In this document: positions 13,601-25,600 of the stretch, in pieces
Position numbering within the stretch: the stretch's first letter is position 1
Layout of the letters: every line of letters starts with the position of its first letter
Assembly: GCA_958510875.1 (NCBI GenBank)
Contig: OY294070.1
Span: 42,546,306-42,610,305, forward strand
Length of the DNA stretch: 64,000 bases
Direction of reading: 5' to 3'
From: Endomychus coccineus
Lineage: Eukaryota; Arthropoda; Insecta; Coleoptera; Endomychidae
Notes under the pieces: model-generated
Database searches by the model: none
What the model saw: only the letters and a program-made list of their open reading frames with translations
What the model was told of the DNA's origin: nothing
Made by a program: the position numbers and the translations under genes

Positions 13601-16600
13601 TTTTGCTCTGGAGACATAGCGCCATTTTGAAAATTTTGGACCGACGAAAAATCTAAACTTTTTGAGGTTAGAAATTTTTTACGAAACCCAAATTCTAGGT
13701 TCAATTAGAGGTTTTGATAGCCAGTATTCTAAGTGTAAGCAGATTGATTCGGGTCGAATAGAAATGAAGCTATCCTAATAAATGTGTTTGGGCCTCTAAA
13801 GGGCCCAATTTTGGGCCTCTAACGGGCCCAATTTTGGGCCTCTAACGGGCCCAATTTTGGGCCTCTAACGGGCCCAATTTTGGGCCTATAGACGAAAACC
13901 TTAAATCAAATTACAGAAAAATACTTCGGCTATTTGAGTTTGGAACAGCGTACGGAGATACTTCCACAATTCCAAGTTATAACGAATTTCATCATAAAAA
14001 TTTCGCGCAAAATTCCATGTAGCGGCAATAAGCGAGGGTCGGTACAATAGATTCCGCGCGCGAAATTATAGTTTATAAATATTATAACATGCACCTGAAT
14101 GCTTATAATCGTTTTGTGTGAATGTGTGAGTGTATGTAGACGTGTGAACATGTATATGTGACCGTGACATGATGTTTTTATAGGGTGTTACATGACAAAT
14201 TTCAACATTTAAACAAAAAAATAAGATTAAAAATTCGCAAAATACGGATTTTTCAAAGTGGCCGATTGTGACTCCAAAAAATAAGATAGGTCAAAATACT
14301 AAAAATCAAATAAAAGAAGGATGAAAATATTATATTTTCACCAAAACAAAAATGAAAAAACAAAAACTCTTTGACATATACTAAATTTTTCAATGTGCCA
14401 AAAAACACATTAAATGGGCCATATCTTAGGCCCACAACCTCGAATCGACTTGAGACTAAATCCAAAAGTTGCGTATTAGTTTTTCCAACAACTTTTGTTA
14501 GTAACATTTTTCCATAAAACTCATAATTTTGTCTCAAAACGCAAAAAATCGAAAAATGGCCATTTTCAGGTCCAAAAAATACCTGGACTAATAAGCGGTA
14601 TAGAAATTTGAGCCGCTGCATTATTTTACACGTGATTTTTTTTGTCAACGCGCTCTAAATTCGAAATGAAGACAGCTACGAGGTCTTATTTTTGGATTTA
14701 GATCAGAAAATTTGTCTTCTTTCTAACGATTTCCGAATTTTTTCGATAGGCCCAAAATTGGATTCTGGGGAGGCCCAAACACATTTATATCAATATCTCA
14801 ACTTCTACTTACCTTGAAAAGTTTTTTTAGCGTAGAATACTCGTCGTGAAATACTATATTAAAACCTAAAATTTTATCATCCTTAAAAATTTCTAACCTA
14901 AGAAATTTGCACATTTTCCGAGGTCCGAAAATTTCAAAGTTGTCCTACATTTTTTTTTTGAGCCCCAAAAACAGTATTGAAGGATGTTTTGTATCACATT
15001 TGTTGAAATCCACGTGTGGCTTTTTTTTTTGTGGATAAGTCAATTTTTTAACTGGCAATCTCAGTTTTAGGGATTTTTGGAAATGGCCCATTGTGAAGCC
15101 AAAATGGAAGATAAAAAAAAATAAAACACTGTAGAAAGTATATAAAAAATACCATTTCTCAATTTGAATAGAATATTTTTTTGGTCAATATTCAAATGAG
15201 AAAAAAAAACATTTGTTTTCCCCCCAAAAAACACTATTATGCTCATATCTCAAGATCATAACCTCAAAATGACTTATATTCCGGCTCAAACGATGCGTTT
15301 TTTCACTTTTTGTACAATTCGTCTCCAGACATGTTTTTCCATTTGGGCCACCGTTTTCTTTTTAAACGCAAAAAACATGAAAATCGTCTTTTTTCGCGCC
15401 AAAAAATGGCCGTAACTTTTGAAGCTAACTTGTAGAAATTTTTTGATTATTTTTCCCGTTTTCAGCACGCCAAAATATGTGTAAAAACACTGCAAATTCA
15501 CACCTTCAATTTTTTTTTCTCAATTTTTCCTCTGGCGACTGGCCTATATATCTATTAGTTACAATAAATATTTAAATATTTTTCAATATTTTCAATAATA
15601 AAATTTTGACGTTTTATTCTAAAATTGTTATGAAACTAGAAAAACTTCTCTCTACATCACAGGATGTTGTCGAAAAGTATTCAAATACATAGGATGTTTC
15701 TACTCTGATTGCAATTTGATCGTCTTTTGACTCTTTTGTATTTTATATTATTATTCAAAATACTGTTCGCATTTCGTAAAATATATAAGCCAGTGTTTTT
15801 ACTAAGTAAATCATTAAATTTACAGGTCGGAGTAATACGTACATGTTTTGTTTTATTTTTGCTTAATTAAGAATAAAATTCATCCACTAGATGAGTTAAA
15901 GATTTCTGTAGGCAGCAAATTTCTAGTTTCAGGTTTGAAACTGAGAATATCATCAAAATGAATCACCCGTATGTAAGCTAATTAAACCGCTAATTCAGTT
16001 TTTTACTATAGATTCACATTCTGGGACAGACTGGGCAAAATTTGCGTAAACTGTTTAGTCGAGGAAATATAACATTTTAGGTCCAAAATTTGTGCAGTAA
16101 GATAGATCGAAATGCGGTTTTTTGCATCCAATTTCTTGATGCATTTACTCCATTTGTACGCTTTTCAAATCTTATACAAATAAGAAACTGCATTTCTGCA
16201 TCGAAAAAATGGATTTTTTTATGTGCAATTTTTGAAGCAAATTAAAAGAATTCGTTATTCGGTAATACATGATGGAAATCTACCCAAATTCGTTACTCGG
16301 GGGTTTTTGGGCTCGCTGAACACGAATATGATGTCAGAAGAACCATATAATGTACCTAGAGAGCAGGAAGTCCTTGTTGTGAGGGTCATCCACGTGGTTT
16401 TCTCGAAATTTGCTTGGAAATTGAACCAAAATGTTTACTCGTGGGTTTTCGAGGTCGCTGAACACGATTCTGATATTGAAAAAATTCTCCAATACACCTG
16501 GAGGCTAGGGTGGTCTGGTTGTTTAGGTCGTCTCCTGGACATTTACTCGAGCTTTTATGTAAATGCAATGAATTTGGTTACTCAGGGGTTTTTGGGGTCG

Positions 16601-19600
16601 CCGATCACGAATATGACTTGGAAAAATCCATATAATGTACCTGGGGACAGGAAGTCCTGGTTGTGAGGGTCATCCACGAGGTTTTCTCGTTTTCTCATTT
16701 GTATAAGATTTAAAGAGTGGACAAATGGAGTAATTCCATCAATGAATCGGATGCAAAAAACCGCATCTCGAACCATCTTACTGCACAGGTTTCCGGATCT
16801 TTGCTCTAGTTTTGTGTTAATTTTCCTCGACTAGACCACTAGTTTTTGAAAACTCACTACAATACAATGTTCACTGTAAATTAGTGATTAGTGTGAGAAT
16901 TGGCTGTTCATGTGAAGGCACATCTAAGTAAACAAGTTTACTATGGATGAAGCTACATCGTAGCCGAAAAGTCCCTATTGTCCAGTCAATAAGCCGGGGG
17001 AATTAGTAACTATTTTGCAGAAAGTCGAATCGGAAAAATTCTTTTTGCATGATGTTCTATGGACGATAAAGGTCATTCGTGACTACTGACCGACACTTTA
17101 ATGTCCTCCCATTCACCCATATACGCTAAAATAACCCTATTCTCAACCCCCTTTTTAAGATCATTTTCAATTTATCAAAAAATGAAAATTAAGCCTCACA
17201 AATGGGTTCTAGGAAGATTTTTGGGTCGCTGAACACGAATCCGATGTCATTTTCTAGGAAAATTGATTCTATGAACGGAAAATCGGGGATATTTGGTAAT
17301 TTTTTTATCGTTTTATACACAATAGTCAGTAGCGTTTTTCGATCCGAAGTAGAAAAGAAAATATTTCCACGTCATTGAAATTATCATGTGATAGGACTCT
17401 ATAGGGTTTTTTTGCGAATTTGATAATTAAAAAGTTCATAAATATCATTTTCCGGAAAAACGCGGAAAATTTTATTATCAATTCTTCTTTTTTTGAATGT
17501 TGTGTTGATTTACGTTTGTTTTCGATGTTTATGTTAAATTACAAAAATCAAAAGTAATGCCAAAGCTAAATGAATAATTTATAGGTATGTATATTTAAAA
17601 TTACTTACAAAATTTATTTTAAACAAAATGTTATTGTCAGTACTTATTTAAAAAAAATGACATCATATTGCAATATTGTAACTTTAAATAAACAGTTCCA
17701 AACTTGTATAAACTCAGAAGTGAATGCTTCGAGACATATAACACGACCGTAATTGAAGCCATACTAATATAAAAATGTGACGACAGGGGGGATACATTAG
17801 GCATTAGGACGCGGTAGGAACAATACCATCATAATCTTGAATCTCAAATCCCACTCCAGCTGAATGCGTTCCACATACTCCTAGAGTCTCAGCAGAACTT
17901 CACGTTGAGGAGCTTGGAAGACTAAAACACCTGGTCTCCGAAAATAGACAGTTATATTGATTTCAGCAATCATTATAAGATTCATAGGTAGAAACAACAA
18001 GACATCAAAACAGATGTTTTGACTCGAGGGTTTTTAAGCATTAAGAAAACTCCACAACTATTATTATTTTGAATGTTGGAAATGAAAATGTGAAGACACC
18101 ACCGTTTCTTGTGTTTTGGTTCTATTCGGTTTGTTTCTTTTAGCGACATAAAATACCAGGAAGAACATAACATCTACCTAACCGTTATATCCGTTTTATA
18201 TACACACTTCTAACCTAAACCGGTTGGAATTAGCAAATTCAAAGTAATAACAATGGAATATTATATGAAGTTGCCTCTTCACCGTTCCACCATATTTTAA
18301 AATACGTACCAGCGCTAAAAGTTCCTGATTTCCATTCACTTCGTATCTGCATTTCCTGGCGAACATTAGGGCCATGGAAATCGTTATGGCATAAGATACA
18401 AGAGCTATCACAAAACTCTGAAACAGTATATCTCCCATTATGGAGAAAACTGGAAGTGTTATATCTGGTAACCTAAAAATTTAGGAATTGTAATATATGA
18501 ATGTGCGTTACGAATGTGAAAATATGGAAGCAACAATGTGTGATCAATTTTCGATGCAATATACCTATAAATACGTCGTGTACTCCAAAAACTAATGGTG
18601 GTACCGTTACTTTGTTATAATTTCTCATATTGATAGAATAAAAAAATCGTTTATTATAATGTTTCTCTTGTTCTAGAACTGTAGGATTGCCAACGTCCAT
18701 ACCATGATTTAGATTGCTGCAGTGTTCTGCAAGTGCACATGTATTCGATTTTATATTGTCACTCTTGTGTTGCGTTATCAGTTTATTTAATTGTTGTCTT
18801 GATTGGTAGTCCAGTCGTCCTGCAATTTGGATTGGAAATTTGTCCACATCTCTATTTTATGATTGATATTTATGTTTTTTGGCTCGCTGATCACGAATAT
18901 GAGGGTTAAAAAATCGTAGATCCACGGCGTTCCGAGATATTGGCCATTTTTGACCCAAAAATGGCAGTTTTTCGAGATTTCGTCGTTTTTGGCGATTTAA
19001 AGGAAAACAACACATTTTATCGACTAAACAGTAGTGAGCAAAGTTGTAGAGAAATGAAAAATGCGTCGAATGGCGATAAGTAGAAGTCTCTTAGTTATTC
19101 GGGGCCTGATGTAAGGCCCATTTTGTATTTTTTTTTCGGTAACATAAAAATTGAATTTCGTTAAACAAATTTCCCTCTAAGAACTACATTTCTTGCTCAA
19201 TGGTAGTATTTTATGTGTACTTTTGAACCAATTCCTGGTTATTTGTCTATCTCTTTTTTAGCGCCAAATTTCGCCAACTTAGAAAAAATGTTTTTTTTAT
19301 TATTACTCCGACAAAAATGGGTCTTTTGACCCAAACCAAAATGCGAATTGAAGAATTTGATGTCTTCTATAACGTATCCAAAATTCAAGCACTTTGAATG
19401 AAAAATGGAGAAATGGGACCGTTTTAAAAAATCAAGGTCCCAGAAAAAATCAATAATTTTTAGGTTAGAATACTCATATGGAATTAAAATTCTACGTGCA
19501 AATAGAGGACCGTTCTACAAGTATTTCAAGCCTATGTAGGTCTTTTTTAGAGAAGTAGAACTTGAGATATCATTCGATGTAGGTTTGGGTTTGCAGTGAG

Positions 19601-22600
19601 CCCAATTTTAACCCTAATCAAAAAAATCAAAAATATTCTTACAAAAGAGGCTTCCGGCTATCTAAGCCTAAATCGTCGACCTCCCACATATCTTTGAAGA
19701 AATTATAGCGCGAGTTAAAAAAAAACCGGAGCGAAAAAAGTACAAACGCGTAAGATAGATTTAAAAAAAAAATAAAAATTTTTGAATTTTAGGATACATT
19801 TTCATCAAATGTAAATAATAAAAAACAATTCATAGATTTACTGGTAACTTCTTTAACAGAAAATGGTAATCAGATTTTTAGAGCTTCGTGTGACGCAGAC
19901 GCATTAATTGTAAACACGGCTATAGATTTAAGTGAAAATAGTCCAAACAAGAATATTCTTATAGTGGCCGAGGATACTGATGTTCTAGTTTTATTAACTC
20001 AATTAACAGATTTGAAAAGTATAACAAAACCCATTTATTTTCAAAAGCCAGAGAAAACCGTTAAAGGTAAAACAAAATCAGCGGAATATTATCATCATAA
20101 TTCCTTCATTTATAGTCATATCAAACCTTTCATTTGTTTTTTACATGCTTTTAGTGGATGCGACACAACATTCGCTTTTTACAGGCAGGGTGAAAATTTT
20201 TTTCTCAATGTCAATTTTTCATCAATTTTAAAAAACTGAGCCAGATGTTGAGAAATTATTGAGAACTGGTAGAAGTATTGTATCAAATATATGCTCCTAA
20301 ATTATTGAAGACCTCGGCCACTTACGCTTTATTTCTTATACTAATAGATTTCAAAAGTCGGCATGTGAACTTGAATGCTTGCCACCAACTGATGATGCAA
20401 CCAAATTACACATTTTACGTGTGTATCATCAGGTGCAGCTTTGGATAGGCAATGATAGCATTGACCCAACCAAATGGTGTTGGAAAAATACAGAAAATGG
20501 TCTTGAGCCTATTCAAACATATAAAGAAGCTGCACATAAAAATTTGCTGAAAATAATTTCATGTGGTTGCAAAGTCAGTTGCAGTGGCAAATGTTCTTGT
20601 GTAGGTATACCATGCACAATTCTATGTAAACACTGCGAGGGTAAAGACTGTGCAAAAAGCGCTGAACCGGAAGTTACATTATTAGATGATAATAAGATTC
20701 TTGACCCAGTATGAATTATATCGTCAGAATTAATGTATAATTAATTCTGACGATACAATTTCGATTATTCGTGGTTCTGTTCGTTTCGACGGCGTGGGCT
20801 CTTTTAATTGAAGTTAAATTGTGCGATTTGGACGCTTGTGCTATAATTAGTTTTAATAAACCCCCTTTTTAGACATAGTGAGTCTTCTGATGATGGTCGT
20901 GAGACCGAAACGTACGTAAAGACGAATAGTTAAAACAAAGTGTTATTGTGACCTATTTCCCGAGAATTTTTATATATAATTATTAGATGATAATGAATTT
21001 GCAATAAACGACGATGTCGATGATGATGATGATGATGATGATCGTAATGATAATGATAACAGTAACGTAATTCCTTCATCAGAAGGAGATGATGATGATC
21101 AAGAACCTGAAAGTGATTTTGAAAATGATAACGATGATATCAATGATGATTATTATATCACATCAGCAACTTGCTACGAAAGTGATGAAGAAACTGAGAA
21201 TATGACATCATCAGACTCTACTACGACTGATAATGAGAAAGCATTGCACCTAAAAAGCGTAGAGTATAAGTATCATATAGTATAATGTTATAGGTTGTTA
21301 GTTTATCAATGATAAGAATTAATTGTTATTTATCTCAAATAATAAAATCTGCCATGTACAAATGTATTATTGATAACTTCATTTTTTTTTGGATAAGAAA
21401 GAAGCAATATATAGTATATATAACAATGTCACTCATAATTCAATTTTTTTTTTCAAAATTTTCCTATCCAAAAAAAATACAGAAATTATTATTATTATAA
21501 TTATTTTTCAATTCGTCAATAATAAAATTCATGCTTATTATTATTGGTTTATTGATTATTTTTCATTTTTTCAGTTAAATAATACCTTAAAACATTATCG
21601 TGAAAAAAAAGATTATTATTTTGATTATTATGAAAATTATTAATAATAAATCTCAAATTCATTATTACATTGATAGTATTTCATTTTTCTATCTACAAAA
21701 TACATTCAAAAATCTGAATTTTTTTTGAAAACTACCTTACGGACGCTCGGATTTCGAGCGAGTTTGTATTTTGTTTGCTCCGGTTCTTTTTTAACCCGAG
21801 CTATAATTTGTTCAAAGAAATGCGGGAGGTCGACAATAGCGTTAGATAGCCAGAAGTCTCTTCTGTCAGAATTTTTTTTTATTTTTTTGATTAGGGTTAA
21901 AATTGGGCTCATTGTGAACCCAAACCTACATCGAAAGATATCTCAAGTTTCACTCATCCAAAAAATACCTACGGTGGCTTGAAATACTCGTATAATGATC
22001 TTCTATTTGCATATGAGATTTCAATTTCATACGAGTACTTTAACCTGAAAATTATTAATTTTTTTTGGGACCTTGATTTTTTTAAACAGTCCGATTTCTC
22101 CATTTTTCATTCAAAATGCTTATATTTTGAATATATTATAAAATTCTTCAATTTGCTTTCGGTTTGAGTCAAAAGACCAATTTTTAACGGAGTTTCAATG
22201 AAAAAACTGTTTTTTCTAAGATGGCGAATTTAAGCGCCAAAAAAAGACAAAAAAACAAAATTGGTTCGAAAGTACACGTGAAATACTACCATTGGACAGA
22301 AAATAAAGTTTTTAGAGGAAAATTTGTATTACGAAATTAAATTTTTATGTTACCGCAAAAAAAACACAAAATGGGCTTTATATCAAGCCCCGAATAACTT
22401 AGAGACTTCTACTTGTAGTGATTCGACGCATTTTTTATTTCTCTACAACTTTGCTCACCACTGTATAGTCGATAAAATGTGTTGTTTTCCTTTAAATCGC
22501 CAAAATGAACGAAAAAACGGCTATTTTTGGGTCGACAATGGCCAATATCTCGGAACGCCATGGGTCTACGATCTTTTAACCTCCATATTCATGATCAGCG

Positions 22601-25600
22601 ACCCAAAAAACATAAATATCAATCATAAAATAGAGATGTGGAAAAAATATCATTTTAAGTGTAGGTAGCTGAATTGCAGGACGACTGGACTATGGCCTAC
22701 GTATACCATTTCATGGAGTTGTATAAAATATTTCTGAGGTTTTTTCAATAAATATTTTTAATTTCAACTTGGAGAAAATTATGTTCATAGTAAGTGCATT
22801 GCAATTTTTATTTCAGGATCTTTCAATATTATTATTAGTTACGGTGTCAAATTTTCTATATTAGGTAGTAGCCTGTAGATTTTGTTCGTTAAAATTTTCC
22901 TCATTTATCCCAGTGGGGGGCTGGTTTGATTCATGTTTGAGTTTGGTGAAATTGATTTTTTTTTAACAGTCCTTTTCGAAATGAATTCTGTACAGTTTCC
23001 TTACGTTTTTGTTTAAATAGGAAGGTTGTTAAATTTTTGGTATCCTATATTTTAATGGATTTATGAGGTTTATCTTCACTTTGATTGGTTGATGTGATTT
23101 ATAATGAACATATATACCAGAATGTGTTGGTTTTTTGTATCAATCCAGCATTATGAAGTTGTCATTAGTTCTAATGACTAAAGTGTCCAAGAAGGGTACA
23201 CCATTGATTAACTTAAGTATATATTATCAATAGGTACACTATTCGATGATTCTTCTTCTATGGTGAATTGTATATTTTTGTTATATCCAATAAAAATCTC
23301 TAGAATTTCTTTTTTTTTTGTTTCCTGGAATAGCACGGATGATGCAATAAACTATTGAACGGAAAAGCAAAGGATAATTTTTCTATACACCGATCCAGTA
23401 CAAAATCCATAACCAATCTGACTATAATGGTACTCAGTGTAACGAAGATTAAATTTTGAATTATCATTTATTTTAGATCAGGCAGTAAATGCGGATATTA
23501 CATGTAATCTCAGTTTGAACAGTTCATTATTTCAATAGATATGAATGAATTCCGAATGTGTATTCCGTGATTGCCACTTTTCTAAATCTTTCGAATAAGT
23601 GTAATTATTCAAATAGATGAATCAAATTCATGCCCGTTGAGAATTGCATTTCATTCCGATAAAATATTTTGCAAAAACAGAGGTCTGTCCAAGTTAACGC
23701 ATCAAACTTTGTGCAACCTTATGTATAAAAAGGGCGAACAACCAAAAACAACCGATAACACTTGTGTAGTGTGCAGGGAGGAACTACTGGAGCGTCATGC
23801 ACGCGAATTTTAGATCTAAGAAGTAGCGTCACTTTTAAGCATTGTTCGGGACATAAGTAAAAAGCCCTCGGCATAAAATAAGGAATTGGTGGAGCAGACC
23901 TGTCCAGAACCTCGGAAAACGTATAAAAGCCGTGACAGATAACAGATCGCTCTCTTTTGTGTGATTTTGATTAGCAATCAATACAGTTGCCCGTTTGTGC
24001 TCTTTTTTGTGATTTTGAATTTCAATAAGTACAGTTGCTCTTTTGTGATTATAAATCGGTACCGTTGAAGTGAAATTAAGATAAGAATCGAGGTGAATTA
24101 AAAATCCGAGTTTAAGTCAGAATTAAACTGTGAATTAACAATAGTTTTCCGTTCAAGTGAAATTGTTACATAAGGTAAATGAGCAAATATTTAATATTTT
24201 TGGGCATTACGATATATTGTGTTCCGTATCTTATGATATCTTCCGATCCGACCGAAATTTTAACCGTTTAATATATCGTAGTGTGATTTGAACATTTCAC
24301 GTATCATTGCTATCTAAAATTTACCGAATACCGTTCATTACGCTAGGAACTGCTTGATTTGTATTTTCCGCAAATTGATAATTCTGAATCATTTGTCAAC
24401 CGGTTCCGTACCGTTGAATTGAATTTCAATATATTTTTGTAAATAATACCGTTCAATTGCATTTATATTGATTATTCCGAAAGTGTACTTATAATAATCA
24501 TTATATATTTTAATATTTGGAATTCCCTGTTTTATTAAATTATTTCTGCTCCATCTTCAAACGAGCTAAGTTTTAACCAGGTATCAATAATCGTAACTAA
24601 AGCTTACAATTTTGATACTGTTTTCTGCCCAATGGACTCTGGTTATACTTCACTGTAGCTACCCTAGGGACAAGGCTATCTATAGATAGCATAGTGACAA
24701 GCCTTGTGGTGAAGACCCTAGCAGAAGTCTTCAAAAAGGAGTAAACCTTTAGAAAATCTGGCGCCCGAGGATGGAGCTTACCGCAGTGAGCAAAATACCG
24801 AAAAGCGACAAGGTACACGTCATATCAGATTCGAGCCCATTGGGCATCCAAAAATTTGAAGGTACATTTTGTCATTATATACAAACACGCTCGATTAGAA
24901 AACAAATTTTATGTCTATGAACTTGGAATTGAAATTTTTTTTATGAGGTCCCATTTATTATCCATTACTGAATTACTAAATCTATAGATATGTTGCTAAA
25001 ATAAGAAATGACATCCAGACTAATAATAACATGATAACCAGGTAGTTGAAAATTGTTAATATATTCTGCGAATTAAAGGGAATCCTTAATGTAATATTTA
25101 TTATTTTTATCACAAACAAACTTCAGAATAGGCGCTTTGTGTGCTGAAATATTCTCAGTTGGCTGGCGTATGTATTGCCGATACATTGGCTTTAGTGATA
25201 ATTGAGGCTTATTGATTTTTTTCGGGAGGCCATAAAGCTGTTCAGGCAAAGAGTTATAACGGGTACGTTTTTTTTATTTTATTTTCATCTTTGAACTGTT
25301 GTTTTTAGTTTTCTAATTGATTTAGTGCATTTTTGTTCTATGGTCGAAGTACGATCTCAACGTAGTTTTTTGTGATACTTTGTTCACTGAGTATTTCTGT
25401 AGCAACATTTTGATATTGCCTTTAGTAAGATCAACTCAAGATTATCTCTCATGAATTTTTGGGTGGTATTCTACTTTTTTTTGTGTACAGGTAGGTACAG
25501 GAGATTATTCATATTTTTCAAGTAATTTGTGATATTTGTAGTTTGAACTCTTAGAATATTTTTGAATATTTCTGAATAGATATGTCCGTTTTTGATTCAT

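Larger units (their letters stand above)
19793..21285 (+). pseudogene. PIN-like nuclease / Cys-rich protein of a palindromic transposon
   Basis: Unnamed arthropod repeat-associated family. The frame is open from 19793, directly after TTTTGAATTTTAG, which looks like a splice acceptor. It reads [17 protein letters not shown], then [17 protein letters not shown] (acidic residues in a PIN/FLAP-nuclease-like pattern), then [16 protein letters not shown]. After a frameshift near 20235 and a stop near 20299 come [27 protein letters not shown], a Cys-rich segment (about 20565-20655: CGCKVSC..KCSC..IPC..LC.HC), and, beyond a 285-bp insertion, an acidic tail with eight Asp in a row, stopping at 21285. 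Seen: motifs, Cys spacing. Inferred: nuclease activity and a role in moving the element. Not a DDE transposase by any motif visible. Confidence 0.6.
18884..22612. mobile_element. Giant palindromic element carrying a PIN-like/Cys-rich gene
   Basis: Inverted arms of about 900 bases (about 18884-19795 and 21708-22612). The outermost part is GCTCGCTGATCACGAATATG on the left and its inverse at about 22588. Arm landmarks include GATCCACGGCGTTCCGAGAT, GGCGATTTAAAGGAAAAC and CGACCTCCCACATATC. Further out, Penelope-derived sequence is also duplicated inverted (to about 18810 and 22694). The space between the arms is filled by one gene on the plus strand (19793-21285). Confidence 0.85.

Noticed and set aside
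13801..13891. CRISPR-like repeat array
   Set aside because: Head-to-tail 23-bp units without unique spacers in a eukaryotic intron; a tandem repeat.
16223..16666. 147-codon open frame
   Set aside because: It runs through three diverged copies of the GTCGCTGA unit inside a foldback; the protein repeats follow the DNA repeats.
24184..24830. Full-length LTR retrotransposon next to the possible primer-binding site
   Set aside because: No gag, protease or reverse transcriptase frames follow within the next kilobases and no second LTR was found.
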